Below are positions 36,871-51,600 of a stretch of 64,000 bases of DNA, one piece after another. The position numbers and the translations under genes were made by a program. The notes beneath the pieces are model-generated. The model searched no databases. It was given only the letters and a program-made list of their open reading frames with translations, and was not told the DNA's origin. This stretch comes from Ptiloglossa arizonensis (Eukaryota > Arthropoda > Insecta > Hymenoptera > Colletidae): the NCBI RefSeq assembly GCF_051014685.1, contig NW_027478710.1, forward strand, positions 372,001 through 436,000. Reading direction: 5' to 3'. Position 1 is the stretch's first letter, and each line of letters begins with the position of its first letter.

Positions 36871-38156
36871 GATGCAACAGGAATTTCTCGAGTTCGTCAA
36901 TCCGTTCGCGAGATATGGGAGTTTGAAGTTAAGGAACGCTTGAGCAACCACCAAAATTTTCGCAAGTCTGATACTCGAAATCAATAACTAATATGGCCTA
37001 GGGGAAAAGTACACACACCATTGTAATCGGGCGAGTTTCTCCTTTCAGATGCAACAGGAATTTCTCGAGTTCGTCAATCCGTTCGCGAGATATGGGAGTT
37101 TGAAGTTAAGGAACGCTTGAGCAACCATCAAAATTTTCGCAAGTCTGATACTCGAAACCAATAACTACTATGGCCTAGGGGAAAAGTACACACACCATTG
37201 TTATCGGGTGGGTTTCTACTTTCAGATGCAACAGGAATTTCTCGAGTTCGTCAATCCGTTCGCTAGATATGGGAGTTTGAAGTTAAGGAACGCTTGAGCA
37301 ACCATCAAAATTTTCGCAAGTCTGATACCCGAAACCAGTAACTACTATGGCCTAGGGGAAAAGTACACACACCATTGTTATCGGGCGAGTTTCTACTTTC
37401 AGATTCAACAGGAATTTCTCGAGTTCGTCAATCCGTTCGCGAGATATGGGAGTCTGAAGTTAAGGAATGGTTGAGAAACCATCAAAATTTTCGCTGATTT
37501 GATACTCGAAACCAATAACTGGAATGGCCTAGGGGAAAAGTACACACACCATTGTAATCCGGCGAGTTTCTACTTTCCGATGCAACAGGAATTTCTCGAG
37601 TTCGTCAATCCGTTCGCGAGATATGGGAGTTTGAAGTTAAGGAACGCTTGAGCAACCATCAAAATTTTCGCAAGTCTGATACTCGAAACCAATAACTACT
37701 ATGGCCTAGGGGAATAGTACACACACCATTGTTATCGTGTGTTTTTCTACTTTCAGATGCAACAGGAATTTCTCGAGTTCGTCAATCCGTTCGCGAGATA
37801 TGGGAGTTTGAAGTTAAGGAACGCTTGAGCAACCATCAAAATTTTCGCAAGTCTGATACCCGAAACCAATAACTACTATGGCCTAGGGGAAAAGTACACA
37901 CACCATTGTAATCGGACGAGTTTGTACTTTCAGCTTCGACAGGAATTTCTCGAGTTCGTCAATCCGTTCGCGAGATATGGGAGTTTGAAGTTAAGGAACG
38001 CTTGAGCAACCATCAAAATTTTCGCAAGTCTGATACCCGAAACCAGTAACTACTATGGCCTAGGGGAAAAGTACACACACCATTGTTATCGGGTGGGTTT
38101 CTACTTTCAGATGCAACAGGAATTTCTCGAGTTCGTCAATCCGTTCGCTAGATATG
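36871..38156 (+). repeat. Mixed monomers of domain II
   Basis: About seven monomers, chiefly of the GAGCAACC type, with TTATCGGGTGGG (37,200), TCGCTAGATATGG (37,260 and 38,148), TAATCCGGCGAG (37,556) and GGGGAATAGTACAC (37,710) variants. These are the same variants as in 34,000-36,200 but in a different order, so the region is shuffled rather than a clean HOR copy. Nothing else is present. Confidence 0.8.
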
Positions 38157-39808
38157 GGAGTTTGAAGTTAAGGAACGCTTGAGCAACCATCAAAATTTTC
38201 GCAAGTCTGATACTCGAAACCAATAACTGCAATGGCCTAGGGGAAAAGTACACACACCATTGAAATCGGGCGAGATTCTACTTTCAGATGCAACTGGAAT
38301 TTCTCGAGTTCGTCAATCCCTTCGCGAGATATGGGAGTTTGAAGTTAAGGAACGCTTGAGCAACCATCAAAATGTTCGCAAGTCTGATACCCGAAACCAA
38401 TAACTACTATGGCCTAGGGGAAAAGAACACACACCATTGTTATCGGGTGGGTTTCTACTTTCAGATGCAACAGGAATTTCTCGAGTTCGTCAATCCGTTC
38501 GCGAGATATGGGAGTTTGAAGTTAAGGAACGCTTGAGCAACCATCAAAATTTTCGCTAGTCTGATACCCGAAACCAATAACTACTATGGCCTAGGGGAAA
38601 AGTACACACACCATTGTAATCGGGCGAGTTTCTACTTTCAGCTTCGACAGGAATTTCTCGAGTTCGTCAATCCGTTCGCGAGATATGGGAGTTTGAAGTT
38701 AAGGAATGGTTGAGAAACCATCAAAATTTTCGCTGATTTGATACTCGAAACCAATAATTGGAATGGCCTAGGGGAAAAGTACACACACTGTTGTAATCCG
38801 GCGAGTTTCTACTTTCAGATGCAACAGGAATTTCTCGAGTTCGTCAATCCGTTCGCAAGATATGGGAGTTTGAAGTTAAGGAACGCTTGAGAAACCATCA
38901 AAATTTTCGCAAGTCTGATACTCGAAACCAATAACTACTATGGCCTAGGGGAATAGTACACACACCATTGTTATCGGGTGTTTTTCTACTTTCAGATGCA
39001 ACAGGAATTTCTCGAGTTCGTCAATCCGTTCGCGAGATATGGGAGTTTGAAGTTAAGGAGCGCTTGAGCAACCATCAAAATTTTCGCAAAATCTGATACC
39101 CAAAACCAATAACTACTATGGCCTAGGGGAAAAGTACACACACCATTGTAATCGGACGAGTTTGTACTTTCAGCTTCGACAGGAATTTCTCGAGTTCGTC
39201 AATCCGTTCGCGAGATATGGGAGTTTGAAGTTAAGGAACGCTTGAGCAACCATCAAAATTTTCGCAAGTCTGATACCCGAAACCAATAACTACTATGGCC
39301 TAGGGGAAAAGTACACACACCATTGTAATCGGACGAGTTTGTACTTTCAGCTTCGACAGGAATTTCTCGAGTTCGTCAATCCGTTCGCTAGATATGGGAG
39401 TTTGAAGTTAAGGAATGGTTGCGAAACCATCAAAATTTTCGCTGATTTGATACTTGAAACCAATAACTACTATGGCCTAGGGGAAAAGTACACACACCAT
39501 TGTAATCGGGCGAGTTTCTACTTTCAGATTCAACAGGAATTTCTCGAGTTCGTCAATCCGTTCGCGAGATATGGGAGTTTGAAGTTAAGGAATGGTTGAG
39601 AAACCATCAAAATTTTCGCAAGTCTGATACTCGAAACCAATAACCGCTATGGCCTAGGGGAAAAGTACACACACCATTGAAATCGGGCGAGATTCTACTT
39701 TCAGGTGCAACTGGAATTTCTCGAGTTCGTCAATCCGTTCGCGAGATATGGGAGTTTGAAGTTAAGGAACGCTTGAGCAACCATCAAAATTTTCGCAAGT
39801 CTGATACT
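38157..39808 (+). repeat. Second copy of the 1.65-kb segment
   Basis: This is the partner of 34,970-36,620. Differences include ACACACTGTTG for ACACACCGTTG near 38,787, the extra A near 39,088, CGCTAGATATGG in place of CGCGAGATATGG near 39,387, and CCAATAACCGC near 39,642. The similarity ends near 39,808, where the first copy switches to the domain-I patch and this one goes to CTACAAAGGTCTAGG. Confidence 0.83.
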
Positions 39809-42800
39809 CGAAACCAATAACTACAAAGGTCTAGGGGAAAAGTGCACACACCATTGTAATCGGGTGGGTTTCTACTTTCAGATGCAACAGGAATATCTCC
39901 AGTTCGTCAATCCGTTCGCGAGATATGGGAGTTTTAAGTTAAGGAACGCTTGAGCAACCATCAAAATTTTCGCAAGTCTGATACCCGAAACCAATAACTA
40001 CTATGGCCTAGGAGAAAAGTTCACACACCATTGTAATCGGACGAGTTTCTACTTTCAGCTTCGACAGGAATTTCTCGAGTTCGTCAATCCGTTCGCGAGA
40101 TATGGGAGTTTGAAGTTAAGGAATGGTTGAGAAACCATCAAAATTTTCGCTGATTTGATACTCAAAACCAATAATTGGAATGGCCTAGGGGAAAAGTACA
40201 CACACCGTTGTAATCCGGCGAGCTTCTACTTTCAGATGCAACAGGAATTTCTCGAGTTCGTCAATCCGTTCGCGAGATATGGGAGTTTGAAGTTAAGGAA
40301 CGCTTGACAAACCATCAAAATTTTCGCAAGTCTGATACCCGAAATCAATAACTGGAATGGCCTAGGGAAAAAGTACCCATACCGTTGAAATCGGGCGAGT
40401 TTCTCCTTTCAGATGCAATTGGAATTACTCGAGTTCGTCAATCCGTTTGCGAGGTATGGGAGTTTGAAATTAAGGAATGGTTGAGGAACCATCAAAATTT
40501 TCGCTGGTCTGATACCCGAAACCAATAACTATAATGGCCTAGGGGAAAAGTACACACACCATTGTAATCGGGCGAGTTTCTACTTTCAGATGCAACAGGA
40601 ATTTCTCGAGTTCGTCAAATCGTTCACGAGATATGGGAGTTTGAAGTTAAGGAATGGTTGAGAAACCATCAAAATTTTCGCAAGTCTGATACTCGAAACC
40701 AATAACTACTATGGCCTAGGGCAAAATTACACAAACCGTTGTAATCGGGCGAGTTTCTGCTTTCAGGTGCAATAGGAATTTCTCGAGTTCGTCAAATCGT
40801 TCGCGAGATATGGGAGTTTGAAGTTAAGGAATGGTTGAGAAACCATCAAAATTTTCGCAAGTCTGATACCCGAAACCAATAACTGGAATGGCCTAGGGAA
40901 AAAGTACCCATACCGTTGTAATCGGGCGAGTTTCTACTTTCAGATGCAAAAAGAATTTCTCGAGTTCGTCAATCCGTTCGCGAGATATGGGAGTTTGAAG
41001 TTAAGTAACGCTTGAGCAACCATCAAAATTTTCGCAAGTCTGATACCCGAAACCAATAGCTGGAATGGCCTAGGGAAAAAGTACCCATACCGTTGAAATC
41101 GGGCGAGTTTCTCCTTTCAGATGCAACAGGAATTTCCCGAGTTCGTGAATCCGTTCGCGAGATATGGGAGTTTGAAGTTAAGGAACGCTTGAGCAACCAT
41201 CAAAATTTTCGCAAGTCTGATAATCGAAACCAATAACTGCAATGGCCTAGGGGAAAAGTACACACACCATTGAAATCGGGCGAGATTCTACTTTCAGATG
41301 CAACTGGAATTTCTCGAGTTCGTCAATCCCTTCGTGAGATATGGGAGTTTGAAGTTAAGGAACGCTTGAGCAACCAAAATTTTCGCAAGTCTGATACTCG
41401 AAACCAATAACTACTATGGCCTAGGGGAAAAGTACACACACCATTGTAATCGGGCGAGTTTCTCCTTTCAGATGCAACAGGAATTTCTCGAGTTCGTCAA
41501 TCCGTTCGCGAGATATGGGAATTTGAAGTTAAGGAACGCTTGAGCAACCATCAATATTTTCGCAAGTCTGATACCCGAAACCAATAACTGGAATGGCCTA
41601 GGGGAAAAGTACACACACCATTGTAATCGGGCGAGTTTCTACTTTCAGATGCAACAGGAATTTCTCGAGTTCGTGAATCCGTTCTCGAGATATGGGAGTT
41701 TGAAGTTAAGGAACGCTTGAGCAACCATCAAAATTTTCGCAAGTGTGATACTCGAAAGCAATAACTACTATGGCCTAGGGGAAAAGTACACACACTATTG
41801 TGATCGTGTGGGTTTCTGCTTTCAGATGCAACAGGAATTTCTCCAGTTCGTCAATCCGTTCGCGAGATATGGGAGTTTTAAGTTAAGGAACGCTTGAGCA
41901 ACCATCAAAATTTTCGCAAGTCTGATACCCGAAACCAATAACTACTATGGCCTAGGGGAAAAGTTCACACACCATTGTAATCGGACGAGTTTCTACTTTC
42001 AGCTTCGACAGGAATTTCTCCAGTTCGTCAATCCGTTCGCGAGGTATGGGAGTTTGAAGTTAAGGAATGGTTGAGAAACCATCAAAATTTTCGCTGATTT
42101 GATACTCAAAACCAATAATTGGAATGGCCTAGGGGAAAAGTACACACACCGTTGTAATCCGGCGAGCTTCTACTTTCAGATGCAACTGGAATTTCTCGAG
42201 TTCGTCAATCCCTTCGTGAGATATGGGAGTTTGAAGTTAAGGAACGCTTGAGCAACCAAAATTTTCGCAAGTCTGATACTCGAAACCAATAACTACTATG
42301 GCCTAGGGGAAAAGTACACACACCATTGTAATCGGGCGAGTTTCTGATTTCAGATGCAATAGGAATTTCTCGAGTTCGTCAAATCGTTCGCGAGATATGG
42401 GAGTTTGAAGTTAAGGAATGGTTGAGAAACCATCAAAATTTTCGCAAGTCTGATACCCGAAACCAATAACTGGAATGGCCTAGGGAAAAAGTACCCATAC
42501 CGTTGAAATCGGGCGAGTTTCTCCTTTCAGATGCAATTGGAATTACTCGAGTTCGTCAATCCGTTTGCGAGATATGGGAGTTTGAAATTAAGGAATGGTT
42601 GAGGAATCAAAATTTTCGCTGATTTGATACTTGAAACCAATAACTGGAATGGCCTAGCGGGAAAATACACACACCATTGTAATCGGGCGAGTTTCTACTT
42701 TCAGATTCGACAGGAATTTCTCGAGTTCGTCAATCCTTTCGCGAGATATGGGAGTTTGAAGTTAAGGAATGGTTGAGAAACCATCAAAATTTTCGCTGAT

Positions 42801-44048
42801 TTGATACTCGAAACCAATAACTGGAATGGCCTAGGGGAAAAGTACACACACCATTGTAATCCGGCGAGTTTCTACTTTCCGATGCAACAGGAATTTCTCG
42901 AGTTCGTCAATCCGTTCGCGAGATATGGGAGTTTGAAGTTAAGGAACGCTTGAGCAACCATCAAAATTTTCGCAAGTCTGATACTCGAAACCAACAACTG
43001 CAATGGCCTAGGGGAAAAGTACACACACCATTGAAATCGGGCGAGATTCTACTTTCAGATGCAATAGGAATTACTCGAGTTCGTCAATCCGTTCGCGAGA
43101 TATGGGAGTTTGAAATTAAGGAATGGTTGAGGAATCATCAAAATTTTCGCAAGTCTGATACTCGAAACCAATAACTACTATGGCCTAGGGGAAAAGTACA
43201 CACACCATTGTAATCGGGCGAGTTTCTACTTTCAGCTTCGACAGGAATTTCTCGAGTTCGTCAATCCGTTCGCGAGATATGGGAGTTTGAAGTTAAGGAA
43301 TGGTTGAGAAACTATCAAAATTTTTGCTGATTTGATACTCGAAACCAATAATTGGAATGGCCTAGGGGAAAAGTACACACACCGTTGTAATCCGGCGAGT
43401 TTCTACTTTCAGATGCAACAGGAATTTCTCGAGTTCGTCAATCCGTTCGCGAGATATGGGAGTTTGAAGTTAAGGAACGCTTGAGAAACCTTCAAAATTT
43501 TCGCAAGTCTGATACTCGAAACCAATAACTACTAAGGTCTAGGGGAAAAGTACACACACCATTGTTATCGGGTGGGTTTCTACTTTCAGATGCAACAGGA
43601 ATTTCTCGAGTTCGTCAATCCGTTCGCGAGGTATGGGAGTTTGAAGTTAAGGAACGCTTGAGCAACCATCAAAATTTTCGCTGATTTGATACTCAAAACC
43701 AATAATTGGAATGGCCTAGGGGAAAAGTACACACACCGTTGTAATCCGGCGAGCTTCTACTTTCAGATGCAACTGGAATTTCTCGAGTTCGTCAATCCCT
43801 TCGTGAGATATGGGAGTTTGAAGTTAAGGAACGCTTGAGCAACCAAAATTTTCGCAAGTCTGATACTCGAAACCAATAACTACTATGGCCTAGGGGAAAA
43901 GTACACACACCATTGTAATCGGGCGAGTTTCTGATTTCAGATGCAATAGGAATTTCTCGAGTTCGTCAAATCGTTCGCGAGATATGGGAGTTTGAAGTTA
44001 AGGAATGGTTGAGAAACCATCAAAATTTTCGCAAGTCTGATACCCGAA
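39809..44048 (+). repeat. Region with the 3-bp (ATC) deletion monomer class
   Basis: Several monomers here lack three bases between GAGCAACC and AAAATTTT (GAGCAACCAAAATTTT or GAGGAATCAAAATTTT), at about 41,370, 42,252, 42,603 and 43,842. A segment of about 400 bp (42,060-42,460) recurs at 43,647-44,047 at an offset of 1,587 bp, which is 9 monomers minus two 3-bp losses. Another shared stretch, with ACTCAAAACCAATAATTGG, links 40,160, 42,107 and 43,692. All sequence is satellite. Confidence 0.82.
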
Positions 44049-47000
44049 ACCAATAACTACTATGGCCTAGGAGAAAAGTACACACACCATTGTTATCGGG
44101 TGGGTTTCTACTTTCAGATGCAACAGGAATTTCTCCAGTTCGTCAATCCGTTCGCGAGATATGGGAGTTTTAAGTTAAGGAACGCTTGAGCAACCATCAA
44201 AATTTTCGCAAGTCTGATACACGAAACCAATAACTACTATGACCTAGGGGAAAAGTTCACACACCATTGTAATCGGACGAGTTTCTACTTTCAGCTTCGA
44301 CAGGAATTTCTCGAGTTCGTCAATCCGTTCGCGAGATATGGGAGTTTGAAGTTAAGGAATGGTTGAGAAACCACCAAAATTTTCACTGATTTGATACTCG
44401 ACACCAATAACCGGAATGGCCTAGGGGAAAAGTACACACACCATTGTAATCGGGCGAGTTTCTACTTTCAGATGCAACAGGAATTTCTCGTGTTCGTCAA
44501 TCCGTTCGCGAGATATGGGAGTTTGAAGTTTAGGAATGGTTGTGAAACCATCAAAATTTTCGCAAGTCTGATACCCGAAACCAATAACTGGAATGGCCTA
44601 GGGAGAAAGTACCCATACCGTTGAAATCGGGCGAGTTTCTCCTTTCAGATGCAATTGGAATTACTCGAGTTCGTCAATCCGTTTGCGAGATATGGGAGTT
44701 TGAAATTAAGGAATGGTTGAGGAACCATCAAAATTTTCGCTGGTCTGATACTCGAAACCAATAACTATAGTGGCCTAGGGGAAAGTACACACACCATTGT
44801 AATCGGGCGAGTTTCTACTTTCAGATGCAACAGGAATTTCTCGAGTTCGTCAATCCGTTTGCGAGATATGGGAGTTAGAAGTTAAGGAACGCTTGGGCAA
44901 CCATCAAAATTTTTGCAAGTCTGATACCCGAAACCAATAACTGGAATGGCCTAGGGAAAAAGTACCCATACCGTTGTAATCGGGCGAGTTTCTACTTTCA
45001 GATGCAATTGGAATTACTCGAGTTCGTCAATCCGTTTGCGAGATATGGGAGTTTGAAATTACGGAATGGTTGAGGAATCAAAATTTTCGCTGATTTGATA
45101 CTTGAAACCAATAACTGGAATGGCCTAGGGGAAAAGTACACACACCGTTGTAATCCGGCGAGTTTCTACTTTCAGATGCAACAGGAATTTCTCGAGTTCG
45201 TCAATCCGTTCGCGAGATATGGGAGTTTGAAGTTAAGGAACGCTTGAGCAACCATCAAAATTTTCGCAAGTCTGATACTCGAAACCAATAACTGCAATGG
45301 CCTAGGGGAAAAGTACACACACCATTGAAATCGGGCGAGATTCTACTTTCAGATGCAACTGGAATTTCTCGAGTTCGTCAAACCCTTCGCGAGATATGGG
45401 AGTTTTAAGTTAAGGAACGCTTGAGCAACCATCAAAATTTTCGCAAGTCTGATACTCGAAACCAATAACTACTATGGCCTAGGGGAAAAGTACACACACC
45501 ATTGTAATCGGGCGAGTTTCTACTTTCAGCTTCGACAGGAATTTCTCGAGTTCGTCAATCCGTTCGCGAGATATGGGAGTTTGAAGTTAAGGAATGGTTG
45601 AGAAACTATCAAAATTTTCGCTGATTTGATACTCGAAACCAATAATTGGAATGGCCTAGGGGAAAAGTACACACACCGTTGTAATCCGGCGAGTTTCTAC
45701 TTTCAGATGCAACAGGAATTTCTCGAGTTCGTCAATCCGTTCGCGAGATATGGGAGTTTGAAGTTAAGGAACGCTTGAGAAACCTTCAAAATTTTCGCAA
45801 GTCTGATACTCGAAACCAATAACTGCTATGGCCTAGGGGAAAAGTACACACACCATTGTTATCGGGTGGGTTTCTACTTTCAGATGCAACAGGAATTTCT
45901 CGAGTTCGTCAATCCGTTCGCGAGATATGGGAGTTTGAAGTTAAGGAACGCTTGAGCAACCATCAAAATTTTCGCAAGTCTGATACCCGAAACCAATAAC
46001 TAGTATGGCCTAGGGGGAAAGTACACACACCATTGTAATCGGGCGAGTTTCTACTTTCAGATTCAACAGGAATTTCTCGAGTTCGTCAATCCGTTCGCGA
46101 GATATGGGAGTTTGAAGTTAAGGAACGCTTGAGCAACCATCAAAATTTTCGCTGATTTGATACTCGAAACCAATAACTGGAATGGCCTAGGGGAAAAGTA
46201 CACACACCATTGTAATCCGGCGAGTTTCTACTTTCCGATGCAACAGGAATTTCTCGAGTTCGTGAATCCGTTCGCGAGATATGGGAGTTTGAAGTTAAGG
46301 AACACTTGAGCAACCATCAAAATTTTCGCAAGTCTGATACTCGAAAGCAATAACTACTATGGCCTAGGGGAAAAGTACACACACCATTGTTATCGGGTGG
46401 GTTTCTACTTTCAGATGCAACAGGAATTTCTCCAGTTCGTCAATCCGTTCGCGAGATATGGGAGTTTTAAGTTAAGGAACGCTTGAGCAACCATCAAAAT
46501 TTTCGCAAGTCTGATACACGAAACCAATAACTACTATGACCTAGGGGAAAAGTTCACACACCATTGTAATCGGACGAGTTTCTAGTTTCAGCTTCGACAG
46601 GAATTTCTCGAGTTCGTCAATCCGTTCGCGAGATATGGGAGTTTGAAGTTATGGAATGGTTGAGAAACCATCAAAATTTTCGCTGATTTGATACTCGAAA
46701 CCAACAATTGGAATGGCCTAGGGGAAAAGTACACACACCGTTGTAATCCGGCGAGCTTCTACTTTCAGATGCAACAGGAATTTCTCGAGTTCGTCAATCC
46801 GTTCGCGAGATATGGGAGTTTGAAGTTAAGGAACGCTTGAGAAACCATCAAAATTTTCGCAAGTCTGATACTCGAAACCAATAACTACTATGGCCTAGGG
46901 CAAAATTACACAAACCGTTGTAATCGGGCGAGTTCCTACTTTCAGATGCAACAGGAATTTCTCGAGTTCGTCAATCCGTTCGCGAGATATGGGAGTTTGA

Positions 47001-48285
47001 AGTTAAGGAATGGTTGAGAAACCACCAAAATTTTCGCTGATTTGATACTCGACACCAATAACCGGAATGGCCTAGGGGAAAAGTACACACACCATTGTAA
47101 TCGGGCGAGTTTCTACTTTCAGATGCAACAGGAATTTCTCGTGTTCGTCAATCCGTTCGCGAGATATGGGAGTTTGAAGTTTAGGAATGGTTGAGAAACC
47201 ATCAAAATTTTCGCAAGTCTGATACCCGAAACCAATAACTGGAATGGCCTAGGGAAAAAGTACCCATACCGTTGAAATCGGGCGAGTTTCTCCTTTCAGA
47301 TGCAATTGGAATTACTCGAGTTCGTCAATCAGTTTGCGAGATATGGGAGTTTGAAATTAAGGAATGGTTGAGGAACCATCAAAATTTTCGCAGGTCTGAT
47401 ACTCGAAACCAATAACTATAGTGGCCTAGGGGAAAGTACACACACCATTGTAATCGGGCGAGTTTCTACTTTCAGATGCAACAGGAGTTTCTCGAGTTCG
47501 TCAATCCGTTTGCGAGATATGGGAGTTAGAAGTTAAGGAACGCTTGGGCAACCATCAAAATTTTTGCAAGTCTGATACCCGAAACCAATAACTGGAATGG
47601 CCTAGGGAAAAAGTACCCATACCGTTGAAATCGGGCGAGTTTCTCCTTTCAGATGCAATTGGAATTACTCGAGTTCGTCAATCCGTTTGCGAGATATGGG
47701 AGTTAGAAGTTAAGGAACGCTTGATAAACCATCAAAATTTCCGCAAGTCTGATACTCGAAGCCAATAACTACTATGGTCTAGGGGAAGAGTACACACACC
47801 ATTGTAATCGGGCGAGTTTCTACTTTCAGATGCAAAAGGAATTTCTCGAGTTCGTCAATCCGTTCGCGAGATATGGGAGTTTGAAGTTAAGGAACGATTG
47901 AACAACCATCAAAATTTTCGCAAGTCTGATACCCGAAACCAATAACTGGAATGGCCTAGGGAAAAAGTACCCATACCGTTGAAATCGGGCGAGTTTCTCC
48001 TTTCAGATGCAATCGGAATTACTCGAGTTCGTCATTCCGTTTGCGAGATATGGGAGTTTGAAATTAAGGAATGGTTGAGGAACCATCAAAATTTTCGCAG
48101 GTCTGATACTCGAAACCAATAACTATAGTGGCCTAGGGGAAAGTACACACACCATTGTAATCGGGCGAGTTTCTACTTTCAGATGCAACAGGAATTTCTC
48201 GAGTTCGTCAATCCGTTTGCGAGATATGGGAGTTAGAAGTTAAGGAACGCTTGATAAACCATCAAAATTTTCGCAAGTCTGATAC
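44049..48285 (+). repeat. 26-monomer HOR unit, first copy (period 4,596 bp)
   Basis: 44,049-48,285 aligns with 48,645-52,881 at a constant offset of 4,596 bp (26 x 177 minus 6). Diagnostic features in order are CTAGGAGAAAAG (44,068), CGACACCAATAACCGG (44,399), AACTATAGTGGCC with a 1-bp-short GGGGAAAGTAC (44,765), the ATC-deletion monomer (45,075), AACACTTGAG (46,300), a second CGACACC monomer (47,050) and GAATCGG-type monomers (48,013). It is almost identical to its partner. Confidence 0.93.
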
Positions 48286-48644
48286 CCGAAACCAATAACT
48301 AGTATGGCCTAGGGGGAAAGTACACACACCATTGTATTCGGGCGAGTTTCTACTTTCAGATTCAACAGGAATTTCTCGAGTTCGTCAATCCGTTCGCGAG
48401 ATATGGGAGTTTGAAGCTAAGGAACGCTTGAGCAACCATCAAATTTTTCGCAAGTCTGATACTCGAAACCAATAACTACAAAGGTCTAGGGGAAAAGTGC
48501 ACACACCATTGTAATCGGGCGAGTTTCTACTTTCAGATGCAACAGGAATTTCTCGAGTTCGTGAATCCGTTCGCGAGATATGGGAGTTTGAAGTTAAGGA
48601 ACACTTGAGCAACCATCAAAATTTTCGCAAGTCTGATACTCGAA
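48286..48644 (+). repeat. Linker of about two monomers between the 26-monomer units
   Basis: This is the part of the 4,596-bp period whose counterpart after 52,881 differs. The monomers carry CTAGTATGGCCTAGGGGG, TTGTATTCGGGCG and CTACAAAGGTCTAGG with AAGTGCACAC. After 52,881 the array instead reads TACTCG and then GGGCAAAATTACAC. No other feature is present. Confidence 0.8.
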
Positions 48645-51600
48645 AGCAATAACTACTATGGCCTAGGAGAAAAGTACACACACCATTGTTATCGGGTGGG
48701 TTTCTACTTTCAGATGCAACAGGAATTTCTCCAGTTCGTCAATCCGTTCGCGAGATATGGGAGTTTTAAGTTAAGGAACGCTTGAGCAACCATCAAAATT
48801 TTCGCAAGTCTGATACACGAAACCAATAACTACTATGACCTAGGGGAAAAGTTCACACACCATTGTAATCGGACGAGTTTCTACTTTCAGCTTCGACAGG
48901 AATTTCTCGAGTTCGTCAATCCGTTCGCGAGATATGGGAGTTTGAAGTTAAGGAATGGTTGAGAAACCACCAAAATTTTCACTGATTTGATACTCGACAC
49001 CAATAACCGGAATGGCCTAGGGGAAAAGTACACACACCATTGTAATCGGGCGAGTTTCTACTTTCAGATGCAACAGGAATTTCTCGTGTTCGTCAATCCG
49101 TTCGCGAGATATGGGAGTTTGAAGTTTAGGAATGGTTGTGAAACCATCAAAATTTTCGCAAGTCTGATACCCGAAACCAATAACTGGAATGGCCTAGGGA
49201 GAAAGTACCCATACCGTTGAAATCGGGCGAGTTTCTCCTTTCAGATGCAATTGGAATTACTCGAGTTCGTCAATCCGTTTGCGAGATATGGGAGTTTGAA
49301 ATTAAGGAATGGTTGAGGAACCATCAAAATTTTCGCTGGTCTGATACTCGAAACCAATAACTATAGTGGCCTAGGGGAAAGTACACACACCATTGTAATC
49401 GGGCGAGTTTCTACTTTCAGATGCAACAGGAATTTCTCGAGTTCGTCAATCCGTTTGCGAGATATGGGAGTTAGAAGTTAAGGAACGCTTGGGCAACCAT
49501 CAAAATTTTTGCAAGTCTGATACCCGAAACCAATAACTGGAATGGCCTAGGGAAAAAGTACCCATACCGTTGTAATCGGGCGAGTTTCTACTTTCAGATG
49601 CAATTGGAATTACTCGAGTTCGTCAATCCGTTTGCGAGATATGGGAGTTTGAAATTACGGAATGGTTGAGGAATCAAAATTTTCGCTGATTTGATACTTG
49701 AAACCAATAACTGGAATGGCCTAGGGGAAAAGTACACACACCGTTGTAATCCGGCGAGTTTCTACTTTCAGATGCAACAGGAATTTCTCGAGTTCGTCAA
49801 TCCGTTCGCGAGATATGGGAGTTTGAAGTTAAGGAACGCTTGAGCAACCATCAAAATTTTCGCAAGTCTGATACTCGAAACCAATAACTGCAATGGCCTA
49901 GGGGAAAAGTACACACACCATTGAAATCGGGCGAGATTCTACTTTCAGATGCAACTGGAATTTCTCGAGTTCGTCAAACCCTTCGCGAGATATGGGAGTT
50001 TTAAGTTAAGGAACGCTTGAGCAACCATCAAAATTTTCGCAAGTCTGATACTCGAAACCAATAACTACTATGGCCTAGGGGAAAAGTACACACACCATTG
50101 TAATCGGGCGAGTTTCTACTTTCAGCTTCGACAGGAATTTCTCGAGTTCGTCAATCCGTTCGCGAGATATGGGAGTTTGAAGTTAAGGAATGGTTGAGAA
50201 ACTATCAAAATTTTCGCTGATTTGATACTCGAAACCAATAATTGGAATGGCCTAGGGGAAAAGTACACACACCGTTGTAATCCGGCGAGTTTCTACTTTC
50301 AGATGCAACAGGAATTTCTCGAGTTCGTCAATCCGTTCGCGAGATATGGGAGTTTGAAGTTAAGGAACGCTTGAGAAACCTTCAAAATTTTCGCAAGTCT
50401 GATACTCGAAACCAATAACTGCTATGGCCTAGGGGAAAAGTACACACACCATTGTTATCGGGTGGGTTTCTACTTTCAGATGCAACAGGAATTTCTCGAG
50501 TTCGTCAATCCGTTCGCGAGATATGGGAGTTTGAAGTTAAGGAACGCTTGAGCAACCATCAAAATTTTCGCAAGTCTGATACCCGAAACCAATAACTAGT
50601 ATGGCCTAGGGGGAAAGTACACACACCATTGTAATCGGGCGAGTTTCTACTTTCAGATTCAACAGGAATTTCTCGAGTTCGTCAATCCGTTCGCGAGATA
50701 TGGGAGTTTGAAGTTAAGGAACGCTTGAGCAACCATCAAAATTTTCGCTGATTTGATACTCGAAACCAATAACTGGAATGGCCTAGGGGAAAAGTACACA
50801 CACCATTGTAATCCGGCGAGTTTCTACTTTCCGATGCAACAGGAATTTCTCGAGTTCGTGAATCCGTTCGCGAGATATGGGAGTTTGAAGTTAAGGAACA
50901 CTTGAGCAACCATCAAAATTTTCGCAAGTCTGATACTCGAAAGCAATAACTACTATGGCCTAGGGGAAAAGTACACACACCATTGTTATCGGGTGGGTTT
51001 CTACTTTCAGATGCAACAGGAATTTCTCCAGTTCGTCAATCCGTTCGCGAGATATGGGAGTTTTAAGTTAAGGAACGCTTGAGCAACCATCAAAATTTTC
51101 GCAAGTCTGATACACGAAACCAATAACTACTATGACCTAGGGGAAAAGTTCACACACCATTGTAATCGGACGAGTTTCTAGTTTCAGCTTCGACAGGAAT
51201 TTCTCGAGTTCGTCAATCCGTTCGCGAGATATGGGAGTTTGAAGTTAAGGAATGGTTGAGAAGCCATCAAAATTTTCGCTGATTTGATACTCGAAACCAA
51301 CAATTGGAATGGCCTAGGGGAAAAGTACACACACCGTTGTAATCCGGCGAGCTTCTACTTTCAGATGCAACAGGAATTTCTCGAGTTCGTCAATCCGTTC
51401 GCGAGATATGGGAGTTTGAAGTTAAGGAACGCTTGAGAAACCATCAAAATTTTCGCAAGTCTGATACTCGAAACCAATAACTACTATGGCCTAGGGCAAA
51501 ATTACACAAACCGTTGTAATCGGGCGAGTTCCTACTTTCAGATGCAACAGGAATTTCTCGAGTTCGTCAATCCGTTCGCGAGATATGGGAGTTTGAAGTT

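Noticed and set aside
36461..36943. A 160-codon ATG-initiated open frame, the longest in the window
   Set aside because: It runs through about 2.7 satellite monomers. Its start depends on a 1-bp-short GGCCTGGGGG variant, and mid-way a 2-bp insertion moves it to another monomer frame. The translation is monomer periodicity, not a protein family.
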